The translations under genes and the position numbers were made by a program. From JBGTGG01 sp041746855 (GTDB lineage: Bacteria > Bacteroidota > Bacteroidia > Cytophagales > Cyclobacteriaceae), in contig JBGTGG010000144.1 of the NCBI GenBank assembly GCA_041746855.1, forward strand, positions 1-8,980: 8,980 nt of DNA, written 5' to 3'. Under the pieces are notes generated by a model. It saw only the letters and a list, made by a program, of their open reading frames with translations, ran no database searches and had not been told where the DNA came from. Within the stretch, counting starts at the first letter, position 1, and each line of letters opens with the position of its first letter. Below are positions 1 to 6,389 of this stretch, one piece after another.

Positions 1-58
1 AATGTACCCGGCATGATTCCTCGTTGGGGAAATGCTTCATAAACTCTATTAGATTCAT
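1..58 (-). CDS. IS1595-family (ISXO2-like) transposase, N-terminal fragment cut by window edge
   Basis: Reading the minus strand from the ATG at 58 gives MNLIEFMKHFPNEESCRVH, which runs open to the first base. This closely resembles the conserved opening of ISXO2-like/IS1595 DDE transposases: M-N-(I/L)-I-E-F, then F-P-(D/N)-E-x-x-C about ten residues in, just before the zinc-ribbon domain. The family catalyses cut-and-paste movement of its own element through a DDE/DDNK RNase-H fold, none of which lies inside this window. Only 19 codons are visible, so intactness cannot be judged. The right end of the element should lie somewhere in the non-coding stretch 59-301, but I could not identify the terminal inverted repeat because its partner is outside the window. 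The assignment is from remembered family pattern, not a search. Confidence 0.7.
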   Translation of the reverse strand, partial: MNLIEFMKHFPNEESCRVH

Positions 59-197
59 AACACTTGTTTTTTTCAAACAAGGTCACCAATAGCTTAGACA
101 GCTTCTGTCAGTTAGGTATCTTTACGGACTATCATGTTATAAAATCAAAAGTTCCCAAAGTGCAACAACTTGGATTTGTTCCACGGGACTAATCCTG

Positions 198-205
198 CAA
201 AGATA
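198..205 (-). promoter_or_regulatory. Possible Bacteroidota -7 element (TATCTTTG) facing the transposase
   Basis: The minus strand reads TATCTTTG, a perfect match to the Bacteroidota -7 consensus TAnnTTTG, pointing toward the transposase start about 140 bases away. No TTTG stands 19 bases upstream, so only half of the promoter is visible. It may belong to the insertion sequence, to an older host promoter, or be chance. Confidence 0.25.
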
Positions 206-227
206 CAAAGCTGAGCAACTTCGTCTA

Positions 228-251
228 TATCCATGATTTTTGTCATGGATA
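228..251. repeat. 9-bp inverted repeat upstream of the DoxX-like gene
   Basis: TATCCATGA (228-236) and TCATGGATA (243-251) are perfectly complementary across a 6-base loop, TTTTTG. It lies about 50 bases before the start at 302. No T-run follows on the plus strand, so it is not a standard terminator. An operator for a dimeric regulator or an RNA hairpin is possible; nothing in the sequence decides between them. Confidence 0.45.
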
Positions 252-301
252 GTCTGTTTGGTGTGACCGTATCTTTATTTCAGATTTTAAATTGATCGAC
301 T

Positions 302-676
302 ATGAAAGACTATGTTTCAAATGCACTAAGAATATTGCTAGGCATATTTTTGATCGGGTACGCCCTTAATCAGTTTCTTCACGTAGTGCCTTCCGGTTAT
401 GGTGAAATGCCGGAAGATGCGCGAAGTTTCATAGACGCTGTCGCGATTTATCTACCTTTCCTTTATGGGTTTGAAATCCTGATCGGGATACTCCTAATAC
501 TAAACAAATGGACAGCATTTATTCTTATCGTGCTCTTCCCCTTATCGATTTCGTTTTTGATCTTCACCTATGCGAACAAAGATCTAAGTGAAACCTGGCC
601 AGCACTTATTGTGGCAGTCATCAATGTATTGTTGCTTTATTATTATCAAGAGAAGTACAAACCACTATTTAATTAG
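302..676 (+). CDS. DoxX-like small integral membrane protein
   Basis: This is a 124-residue protein with four predicted membrane helices at about 6-24, 46-66, 69-91 and 100-117, joined by short loops. The loop after helix 1 carries a Pro/Gly/Glu-rich segment (residues 29-41). Length and topology fit the DoxX/MauE-like superfamily, common in Bacteroidota as single genes of unassigned role; some members take part in quinone- or thiol-linked redox chemistry. I see no Cys residue, so a thiol-redox role is not supported here. The ATG at 302 is the first Met and leads directly into helix 1; no Shine-Dalgarno sequence precedes it, as is normal for the phylum. It has no close plus-strand partner and ends before a strong terminator, so it is probably monocistronic. 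Family assignment is by topology and is moderately sure; function is unknown. Confidence 0.6.
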   Translation: MKDYVSNALRILLGIFLIGYALNQFLHVVPSGYGEMPEDARSFIDAVAIYLPFLYGFEILIGILLILNKWTAFILIVLFPLSISFLIFTYANKDLSETWPALIVAVINVLLLYYYQEKYKPLFN

Positions 677-755
677 GTTTAACTATTAAAGATTATGCTT
701 TTCAGAGCTGGATAAGCAAACTTGTTTAACGTTTTTATAACTTTTGTAGTGCTCA

Positions 756-788
756 GGGCATCTGGTCGAAAGATCCGGTGCCCTTTTT
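756..788 (+). terminator. Intrinsic terminator after the DoxX-like gene
   Basis: A 12-position stem, 756-767 paired with 772-783, has one T-C mismatch and two G-T pairs. It is closed by a GAAA tetraloop and followed by TTTTT at 784-788. This is the strongest intrinsic terminator in the window. It lies about 80 bases after the stop at 676 and about 70 bases before the GH5 start. Confidence 0.8.
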
Positions 789-859
789 ATTAGGAATATC
801 AATAATACTATGTGGACTTTTTGTTAGGGTTTGTATATTGGATCGAGAAAATTTGCACA

Positions 860-2596
860 ATGATAAGGATACGGATTTTGTTTGTTATTTATTTTTTGTT
901 TTGTCTTTCAGGATGGGCACAACAACGACTTCCTGCTTTTGAAATGAACGAGAAGTTGGGACGAGGAATCAACATGGGGAATTCTTTTGAAGCACCATCA
1001 GAAACGGCATGGGGAAATCCATGGGATCCGGAATATTTTGAAATCATGGAGGAACTAGGTTTTCAACATGTACGCTTGCCTGTGCGATGGGAACCTGCTG
1101 CACGAAGCATGGCCACTGCTCCTTACACCATTACACCTTCCTTTCTTGAGCGTATTCAAGAGGTAGTGGACAATGCGATCGAACATAATTTGTATATCAT
1201 CGTGAACATGCACCATCATGAAGCATTGTTTGAAAATCCTGCCGGGGAAAAGGCAAGGTTTTTATCGCAATGGTCGCAGATCGCTAATTATTTCAAAGAT
1301 TATCCGGAGAACCTGTTGTTTGAGGTTTTGAATGAACCACATGGCAATATATCGGCTGAATTATGGAATGAATATTTTGCGGATGCGCTTGCTGAAATAC
1401 GAATTACAAATCCAACACGTGTGGTGTTGATGGGAGTAGCAGAGTTTGGTGGATTGGGTGCTATTAGTAAACTTGAATTGCCGGAGGATGAATACATAAT
1501 TTTATCACCACATTATTATAACCCCTTTCCGTTTACGCATCAGGGGGCTGAGTGGGTGGATGGTGCGGATGCATGGTTGGGTACAACCTGGAATGATACC
1601 GAAGCCGATCGTGAAACCGTGGAGAATGAATTCAGTTATGCGCTACAATTTTCCGAGGAGAACAATATCCCCATTCATGTAGGTGAGTTTGGGGCGTATA
1701 GCACAGCCGATGAGGATTCGCGTGAGCGATGGACTACCTTTCTTGCGCGCTGGTTTGAAGAACAAAATTTGAGTTGGGCCTATTGGGAATTCAGTGCCGG
1801 CTTTGGAATTTATAATCCCGCAACAAAAACCTTTAACACTTCTTTAATCGATGCATTGTTTCACAATGAAATGCCTGTAGCAATTCCCATTACCATTATC
1901 CCCATCTATACAAGCAATTTTTCTTCGGGTACTGATGGTTGGATAATTTCGAATCAGGGCGGAGCATCTTCAACACTGACTTCTTCAGGCGGTAAACTCA
2001 ATGTTTCCATCACCAATGGCGGAACGCAAAGCTGGCACATCCAACTTGTTAAAAACAACATTCCTTTGAAAAAAGACAAACAGTATAAGATATCATTCTT
2101 AGCGCAGTCAGCAGTTGATCGTTCCCTGACTTTTTATGCCGGCAAAGCAAGTGATCCGTGGAATGCCTATAGCGGATATAATGGAATTAATATCAGCACC
2201 ACGGAAACAACAGTGGTGAGTTCATTTATGATGACCGATCCCTCCGATTTGAGCGCCCGCCTCGTATTTGATCTGGGAACTTCAACAACCAATTTGAGTA
2301 TTACGAATGTAAAAGTGGAAGAGATTCAGATTGGTATTGCCACTGATATTTTTGGACAGGAAAGAAAACCAATAGTGGTTGCATATCCAAACCCGGTACA
2401 ATCAGTGCTCCACCTGAAAGGAGTGGAGATGTTTCACTCCGCAGAAATATACGATATAGTCGGGAAAAAAGTAATGCGGTTTACGCTTGATGAAGAAACA
2501 ACAAACTTGCATTTGGAAGATGTTCCGCAGGGATTATATTTTGTTCGGTTATATGGAATGGGCATTAGTGAAGTGGTAAAGGTTTTAAAGGAGTAG
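860..2596 (+). CDS. Secreted GH5 glycoside hydrolase (cellulase/mannanase-like) with CBM-like domain and T9SS sorting domain
   Basis: This 578-residue protein should hydrolyse beta-linked polysaccharide outside the cell by a retaining mechanism. The chosen ATG at 860 gives a clean signal peptide (basic MIRIR, hydrophobic core, likely cleavage after Ala20). A GTG at 812 would add 16 residues that spoil it. The GH5 TIM barrel spans about residues 30-335. It shows the opening G-x-N-x-G-N-S, RLPVRW (conserved Arg near 72), VNMHHH, the acid/base Glu159 in LNEPHG, His218 in SPHYYNPF, the nucleophile Glu276 in HVGEFG, and Trp309 in AYWEF. A beta-sandwich resembling CBM4/9 (CenC-like) carbohydrate-binding modules covers about 350-489. 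A type IX secretion C-terminal domain covers about 505-578, with YPNPV at its start and a GLYFVRL strand near the end. Substrate and GH5 subfamily cannot be fixed by eye. No Sus-type transporter genes are adjacent. Confidence 0.92.
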   Translation: MIRIRILFVIYFLFCLSGWAQQRLPAFEMNEKLGRGINMGNSFEAPSETAWGNPWDPEYFEIMEELGFQHVRLPVRWEPAARSMATAPYTITPSFLERIQEVVDNAIEHNLYIIVNMHHHEALFENPAGEKARFLSQWSQIANYFKDYPENLLFEVLNEPHGNISAELWNEYFADALAEIRITNPTRVVLMGVAEFGGLGAISKLELPEDEYIILSPHYYNPFPFTHQGAEWVDGADAWLGTTWNDTEADRETVENEFSYALQFSEENNIPIHVGEFGAYSTADEDSRERWTTFLARWFEEQNLSWAYWEFSAGFGIYNPATKTFNTSLIDALFHNEMPVAIPITIIPIYTSNFSSGTDGWIISNQGGASSTLTSSGGKLNVSITNGGTQSWHIQLVKNNIPLKKDKQYKISFLAQSAVDRSLTFYAGKASDPWNAYSGYNGINISTTETTVVSSFMMTDPSDLSARLVFDLGTSTTNLSITNVKVEEIQIGIATDIFGQERKPIVVAYPNPVQSVLHLKGVEMFHSAEIYDIVGKKVMRFTLDEETTNLHLEDVPQGLYFVRLYGMGISEVVKVLKE

Positions 2597-2599
2597 GTT

Positions 2600-2627
2600 A
2601 AGGACCCCGATAATCGTTGTCTTTTTC
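2600..2627 (+). terminator. Possible weak terminator after the GH5 gene
   Basis: AAGGAC (2600-2605) can pair with GTCTTT (2619-2624) around an inner CGA-TAA-TCG hairpin, followed by T-rich sequence. The stem is short with a 2x2 internal mismatch. It sits in the 49-base gap between the convergent GH5 and ChaN-like genes, where a terminator is expected. Weak evidence. Confidence 0.3.
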
Positions 2628-2645
2628 TTTGTGGATTAAAGATTA

Positions 2646-3497
2646 CTAATACGTTGTCGTCATATTATTATCCACACAAATAATAAAATCTGCCTTTTTA
2701 AGATTTTCTTTTTCCAGTTTGTTTACATTTTCCTGCAGTACCGTAGAGATGGTTGCATACTTTAGATCACTTCGTGAATTTTTCAGATACCAAAGAATCC
2801 CTTCATAGTTGTCGGAATGGTACGCGCCATTGTAATGGATGAACAATGACCCTGGTTTATAATTCTTTAAAATGAAATGCGCCATCGTAGCATCTTTGGA
2901 AGCTTGCGCCATTACCAACTCGGGAGTACCATGATCGCCCATCATCAAAAGTATATTTTTGTAGGTAGGAAGTTCACTATCATAGGGAAAGGGCAAGGGG
3001 GCAATCCAGGATTTCTCTTCATCGGAAAGGGAATCCAAAGCCTGAACTCCTTTTTTATGGACAAGACTGGCATACCTTCTGGGAATATTGGTGGCGATAA
3101 AAGGAAGCTTTTGTTCTTTTGCGAAATCAACGAGCGGAGCATAATCCGTTTTATAATTTCGCCACAACCGGGCAAGGGTGTCCAGACCTTTTTTGGTAAT
3201 GCGATCCGCGAGGTAATCATCTAATGGTTGCTGATTGTCGGCCTCAAACATTTCTGCACCCAACATGAGTTGCCGCGATTGACTGAGGTCAACCGTAACT
3301 TCGTATTGCAACCAGTGGGCAATCGGATTGTTGTGTTGCTCCCCAAATAAAATGATGTCCTTTGACTGAAGTGCCTTCACCATTTTTTCACAGGTCACTT
3401 TTTTTCCTTCCGCGTTGTAGATGACATACGCTAGCTTCTGTGCGGAAAGCAAATTTGATAGGAGGAAGCACGCGGAGAGTAAAATGGCTTTGGTCAT
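2646..3497 (-). CDS. ChaN-like haem-binding family (DUF399) exported protein
   Basis: This 283-residue protein belongs to the ChaN/DUF399 family, part of the Tiki-like superfamily; its characterised member, from Campylobacter, binds haem at the cell surface. Family signatures are FGEQHNNP near residue 52, GAEMFE near 80, the block Y-x-x-D-Y-x-P-L-V-x-F-A through ATNIPRRY at about 115-142, a Q-x-x-x-D-x-x-M-A block near 198-206, and GAYHSDNYEGI near 224-234. The Met at 3497 starts a good signal peptide with likely cleavage after Ala19 (LLSA-QK). LSAC at 7-10 resembles a lipobox, so lipidation is possible. The frame stays open to an ATG at 3593, but that start would add 32 hydrophilic residues before the signal, and a promoter-like element lies inside that extension. 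It is the last gene of a minus-strand run with the 162-residue membrane protein and AlkD. Confidence 0.8.
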   Translation of the reverse strand: MTKAILLSACFLLSNLLSAQKLAYVIYNAEGKKVTCEKMVKALQSKDIILFGEQHNNPIAHWLQYEVTVDLSQSRQLMLGAEMFEADNQQPLDDYLADRITKKGLDTLARLWRNYKTDYAPLVDFAKEQKLPFIATNIPRRYASLVHKKGVQALDSLSDEEKSWIAPLPFPYDSELPTYKNILLMMGDHGTPELVMAQASKDATMAHFILKNYKPGSLFIHYNGAYHSDNYEGILWYLKNSRSDLKYATISTVLQENVNKLEKENLKKADFIICVDNNMTTTY

Positions 3498-3529
3498 GGA
3501 TTTAGCTTGGCAACTCATAGAAATAGTTT

Positions 3530-3560
3530 TCAATCTAATACGTTTGGAATTACTTTCAAA
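3530..3560 (-). promoter_or_regulatory. Possible internal promoter for the ChaN-like gene
   Basis: On the minus strand TTTG (3560-3557) is followed after exactly 19 bases by TAGATTGA (3537-3530), an imperfect form of TAnnTTTG. A transcript starting near 3524 would precede the signal-peptide ATG at 3497 by under 30 bases. This supports the 3497 start over 3593. The -7 match is only partial. Confidence 0.3.
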
Positions 3561-3605
3561 CCGATCATGTATTCTCTTTGTGAGATAATACATACACTCC
3601 CATTT

Positions 3606-4094
3606 TCAAATAATTCGCGGATCACCTTCCGTGTAATCTATGATATCTGTTTTTAGGTCGGAGGAAATTGGACGCATCTTACTGATCAGTTCTTTCTTCG
3701 TGTCTTTCGTCAGCAGGTGGACTTTGTCTGTCGTTGAGAATTTTATGTAAGCATCAAATACAGACTTATGAATGGTGGTATTGGCAGCACGCAGTCCCAT
3801 GGTCTGACTTTCACGGCTTTCTTTGATAAATATATATTCAATTGCTTCAAAGCGCTTCTTCTCCCCGGATTTCAATCCCAGTATCCACAGATAATCATGA
3901 TGGGTTTTGCTTTCAAAGTCCACACGAAAGCGATAATGGGTTGTTAGAACAATGATGCTTAGGAGGAGCAACAAAGGGCCACCGATAAACATTCGCATGG
4001 TAAGCATGGAAATACCTGCAATGGCCAAACCGCCCCCGACTAACTGAATGTGCCATGGAAAATAGGTAGAAGTTTTAAAGTCGTAAATTTTCAT
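3606..4094 (-). CDS. Uncharacterised membrane protein with two N-terminal helices
   Basis: I do not recognise this 162-residue protein. It begins with a short cytoplasmic stretch. Two adjacent hydrophobic helices follow at about 16-33 and 35-53, separated only by a short turn with Arg34. The soluble tail of about 110 residues alternates beta-like strands with charged residues, for example HYRFRVDFES, then EYIFIKES and YIKFSTTDKVHLL, and ends in an Asp/Arg-rich tip. The 'helical hairpin plus small beta-domain' plan is seen in bacterial PH-like membrane proteins, but I cannot confirm that fold by eye. The start ATG at 4094 lies only 2 bases after the AlkD stop codon, so translation is very likely coupled and the two are co-transcribed. 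No catalytic motif or Cys is visible. Confidence 0.7.
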   Translation of the reverse strand: MKIYDFKTSTYFPWHIQLVGGGLAIAGISMLTMRMFIGGPLLLLLSIIVLTTHYRFRVDFESKTHHDYLWILGLKSGEKKRFEAIEYIFIKESRESQTMGLRAANTTIHKSVFDAYIKFSTTDKVHLLTKDTKKELISKMRPISSDLKTDIIDYTEGDPRII

Positions 4095-4096
4095 AG

Positions 4097-4813
4097 TTAG
4101 TTAGTTTGCTTAACCATTGCCTGATCCTTCATTTCTTTAGACATTTTTTCAATTGCATACCGCAAAGCCGTTCGTGGCATTTTACTTTTATTTGTCATTA
4201 CATACTTAAAAACTTCCGGTTGGTGTTTTTTACAAGTTTCTTTCAACATCCAACCATATCCCTTCTGAACTAAATCCTCTTTGTCTTCCAACAGCTTATC
4301 GGCAATTTTGAAAATCGTTTCGAGAAACATTCCCTTTCTGGCAGGGACGATCATTGAAACTGCAGCTGCCCTCCGTAACCACATATTTTTTGATACCGAA
4401 AATTTCACCAGGGAATCCAACTGGTCGGGGTACATTTCCAGAAATACACCAACGGTATGATTGCAAAAGGTATCACACGTTGCCCAATTGCTTACATAGT
4501 TGGTGATCCATTTTTTAAACGTCTTAAAATCATCTGGAACAAAATCCTTTCGAACAGCATAACTCCAGTGGCATGCGATCATGGCTTCTTCGATATATCC
4601 GGATTGCCACAAAACTTCACACAACTCAAAAACACCTCTTTTTCCTAATCCCTTTATTTCTTGTGTATACCTTTTGCTAATTGCTTTAACAGCTGGAATT
4701 TTCACACCATATGCCAACAATGGTTCTTTGAAAAATCGTTGCCCGGATTCCCATGTCTTTTTATCAGCGCTTGCCTTCAACTCCTTTCGTATGCTAATGA
4801 TAAGAGGATTCAT
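4097..4813 (-). CDS. AlkD-like DNA alkylation repair glycosylase (HEAT-like repeats)
   Basis: This 238-residue protein matches the AlkC/AlkD superfamily, all-helical HEAT-like repeat enzymes. They remove N3- and N7-alkylated purines from DNA without flipping the base into a pocket. Residues equivalent to the Bacillus cereus AlkD active cleft appear at nearly the same numbers: Trp110 and Asp114 in SNWATCD, Arg147/Arg148 in WLRRAA, and Trp188 in YGWMLKE. Further family blocks are YGVKIPAVKAI near 35-45, MWLRRAAAVS and MPRTALRYAIEKM near 212-224. Length is normal (about 220-240). The ATG at 4813 is the first Met of the conserved N-terminal helix. It heads the minus-strand run alkD, membrane protein, ChaN-like, with a 2-base gap to the next gene. 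The reaction is assigned by family; the cleft residues make it fairly secure. Confidence 0.88.
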   Translation of the reverse strand: MNPLIISIRKELKASADKKTWESGQRFFKEPLLAYGVKIPAVKAISKRYTQEIKGLGKRGVFELCEVLWQSGYIEEAMIACHWSYAVRKDFVPDDFKTFKKWITNYVSNWATCDTFCNHTVGVFLEMYPDQLDSLVKFSVSKNMWLRRAAAVSMIVPARKGMFLETIFKIADKLLEDKEDLVQKGYGWMLKETCKKHQPEVFKYVMTNKSKMPRTALRYAIEKMSKEMKDQAMVKQTN

Positions 4814-5072
4814 TTTGATACTTACCTTGATGCTACCGTTTGAAAAAAAATATTCGTAAGGTTTCGTATTTAGGCCAACTATTGATTGATATGATGATGG
4901 TATTCGAAATTGCCTTCAAAAAACATGTCCATAGTTTCTCTTTAATATTGGATAACAATTTATCAATTTTTTAATCGCTACCAAAAATACAAACGTTGCG
5001 CCAATCAGCGTGCAGGAAAATGGAATGCTTTAAGGTTTCCAAAATCAAAGTGTAAGGAAATTCCCGATTTCG
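4814..5072. other. Intergenic region upstream of the AlkD cluster
   Basis: This 259-base gap between two minus-strand genes has no supported ORF. The minus strand carries TATTTTTG at 4989-4982, a perfect TAnnTTTG -7 match about 165 bases before the AlkD ATG, without a TTTG at the right -33 distance. An imperfect AT-rich palindrome lies around 4948-4966 (TTGGATAA ... TTATCAA), possibly an operator. No convincing terminator for the upstream oxygenase gene was found. Confidence 0.4.
4982..4989 (-). promoter_or_regulatory. Possible -7 promoter element for the AlkD cluster
   Basis: TATTTTTG on the minus strand fits TAnnTTTG exactly and faces the AlkD gene. The -33 TTTG is missing at the usual 19-base spacing, so this is half a promoter at best. 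It would give a leader of about 160 bases that includes the AT-rich palindrome at 4948-4966. Confidence 0.28.
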
Positions 5073-5699
5073 CTAATCCTTTAACCACCCGGCAATACTT
5101 CTTCTTTCGCGGGTGCCGGAGGGTTGGACTTCATGTTCCATCTCATTGCTTCGAAAGAACACCATGCGTCCTCCCATGGGAGAAATATCTTTTTGTGTAC
5201 CACCTTTTGGATACAGCGACAACATGCCACCATCTTCTTCTTTCCAATCCTGGTTCAGGTACAAGACGATGGAATATTTTCGTCCCTTTTCATTCTTGAA
5301 CTGGTCGAGGTGGCGCTTATAGAAATCCCCTTTACCATAATTCGAGTAATGGCATTCAAAACTTTTGAGGGAAGTATAGCAGGTGGTATTCAAGTGCTTG
5401 ATAAAATTGCCGATCTTTTTCAGATAGATGGCTTCATGCGGATCGGTACTTTTGTTCTCAATCCAATTAACAGTGTCGCTTCTGATAAGCAAATTGGCAT
5501 GCGGTTCTTTTGTATTGCCCATTCCTGCAGCCATCATGCTTCCTGCAGCACTCAACCTGGTGATGTTAGCGCAAAGTCCGGTCATGGTATCCGGTGTTAT
5601 GAAATCATTGCAGTAACCGTAGTCATTGTCAATCAGTCCTTGTACCAGCCCTTCAAATTGGTTCTCTTCCAGAACCGCATCATTTTCCTTGCCCGTCAT
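5073..5699 (-). CDS. 2-oxoglutarate/Fe(II) dioxygenase, EGLN/SM-20-like prolyl hydroxylase type
   Basis: This 208-residue cytoplasmic protein (no signal peptide) has the full double-stranded beta-helix active site of the EGLN/SM-20 branch. The iron ligands are His130 and Asp132 in FYKRHLDQF and His189 in MEHEVQPSG. Arg199 in the R-x-S-I-x-G-W block should bind 2-oxoglutarate. YSIVLYLNQDW (142-152) and GGMLSLYP (157-164) match the family core strands. These enzymes oxidise a target residue, often proline, using O2 and 2-oxoglutarate; the Pseudomonas homologue PPHD acts on elongation factor Tu. Whether this protein shares that target is not shown here. The N-terminal 50 residues are helical, as in the family. 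It is the last gene of the GxxExxY, GNAT, oxygenase run, 132 bases beyond the GNAT stop, a gap that could hold its own promoter although I found no clear one. Confidence 0.85.
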   Translation of the reverse strand: MTGKENDAVLEENQFEGLVQGLIDNDYGYCNDFITPDTMTGLCANITRLSAAGSMMAAGMGNTKEPHANLLIRSDTVNWIENKSTDPHEAIYLKKIGNFIKHLNTTCYTSLKSFECHYSNYGKGDFYKRHLDQFKNEKGRKYSIVLYLNQDWKEEDGGMLSLYPKGGTQKDISPMGGRMVFFRSNEMEHEVQPSGTRERRSIAGWLKD

Positions 5700-5831
5700 A
5701 CAGTTTAATCATCGGGCGATTTGCTTCACCAACGTTGATTATCGGTAAGAACGTCATTCTTTAAACCATTCCACCATGTTTCAACTTAATAAAATTGACA
5801 ATTGTGTTGGTTTATGCGGGATGGTAGAAAT

Positions 5832-6341
5832 CTAATGCGAATCACGAATTTCCTTCCAGGCAGCACGATCAATGGAATAAACTTCGCAACAATCTTCATC
5901 AAAATTCCTTTGCTCCACGAATTGAAAACCGATCCGTTTGTAAAAATTGATAGCCTTTGTATTGGTTGAGAGCGGGTCTATTACTACCGCTTTAACCGTA
6001 GCGTCTTGAAAGCATCGGTTGAGTGCCAGTTTCATCATCTCTGTACCAAATCCTTTTCCCAGATAGCTTGCTTCACCTATCCAAATATCAATGGCGCGCT
6101 TACCATCTTCTATTTCGCCCCAGTAATGGGTTTCCTCTTTTGCCGGGTCTATGATTTGGATGAAACCGATAGGGATATTATCAACTATGGCAATGAGTTG
6201 TTCCCGCCATTCCGGTTCCCGTTTCAATTCATACTCCCAATCCCAATCATCATTCGGATCCGATGCAATGACATGGGGTTGCTCATCCCAATGCTGCAAA
6301 AGTTTTAGGTCATTGTAGGTTGCTTGTCGGAGGATGAGCAT
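5832..6341 (-). CDS. GNAT-family N-acetyltransferase, AAC(6')-like
   Basis: This 169-residue GCN5-type acetyltransferase should move an acetyl group from acetyl-CoA to an amine. It opens with the standard strand LILRQATYNDL and has the acetyl-CoA pyrophosphate loop YLGKGFGTEMM at 93-103. The C-terminal block DPLSTNTKAINFYKRIGF lies at 122-139. Residues AIDIWIG at 83-89, before the loop, and the D-P-x-x-x-N-x-x-A-I pattern resemble aminoglycoside 6'-N-acetyltransferases such as AAC(6')-Ib. The Trp/Asp-rich WDWEYEL near 33-39 is less usual. The aminoglycoside-like fold does not prove a drug substrate; chromosomal relatives often act on other amines. The ATG at 6341 lies only 7 bases from a 41-base inverted repeat (6349-6389), so the sequence that would serve as its promoter has probably been replaced by the GxxExxY unit. 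Confidence 0.85.
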   Translation of the reverse strand: MLILRQATYNDLKLLQHWDEQPHVIASDPNDDWDWEYELKREPEWREQLIAIVDNIPIGFIQIIDPAKEETHYWGEIEDGKRAIDIWIGEASYLGKGFGTEMMKLALNRCFQDATVKAVVIDPLSTNTKAINFYKRIGFQFVEQRNFDEDCCEVYSIDRAAWKEIRDSH

Positions 6342-6348
6342 GATGATA

Positions 6349-6389
6349 TTGTCTAAACAGGATTAATATGATTTTGGGATGGTCATGAT
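6349..6389 (+). repeat. Left inverted repeat bracketing the GxxExxY gene
   Basis: This 41-base segment begins TTGTCTAAACAGGATTA and ends GGTCATGAT when read inward. It matches the reverse complement of 6768-6808 at 32 of 41 positions with no gaps. It contains the GxxExxY stop codon (6383-6385) at its inner edge, and its outer edge is 7 bases from the GNAT start codon. GAT words recur through it at roughly 8-10 base steps. Confidence 0.75.

Larger units (their letters stand above)
59..301. other. Non-coding stretch between transposase start and DoxX-like gene
   Basis: No convincing ORF lies here. It holds a 7-bp inverted repeat at 63-81 (CTTGTTT / AAACAAG), a small GACAG-CTT-CTGTC hairpin at 97-109, a minus-strand TATCTTTG at 205-198, and a 9-bp inverted repeat at 228-251. 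The word GTATCTTTA occurs at 116-124 and 269-277. The outer end of the IS1595-type element and the promoter of the 302 gene must both lie in it, but the boundary is not visible. Confidence 0.5.

Noticed and set aside
1..42. Plus-strand reading NVPGMIPRWGNAS followed by a stop, as the C-terminus of an upstream gene
   Set aside because: The opposite strand of the same bases gives a recognisable IS1595-type transposase start, which is a far better explanation.
63..81. CTTGTTT / AAACAAG hairpin as an intrinsic terminator
   Set aside because: The stem is A/T-rich, no T-run follows it on either strand, and it lies just upstream of the transposase start rather than after a gene.
812..859. Upstream GTG start for the GH5 gene
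   Set aside because: The extra 16 residues precede and disrupt an otherwise normal signal peptide starting at the ATG at 860.
3498..3593. Upstream ATG start for the ChaN-like gene
   Set aside because: It would bury the signal peptide behind 32 polar residues, and a promoter-like element falls inside this extension.
5124..5708. Long plus-strand open frame (194 codons) opposite the oxygenase gene
   Set aside because: It lies wholly antisense to a gene with a complete conserved active site and shows no recognisable domain; it is a shadow frame.
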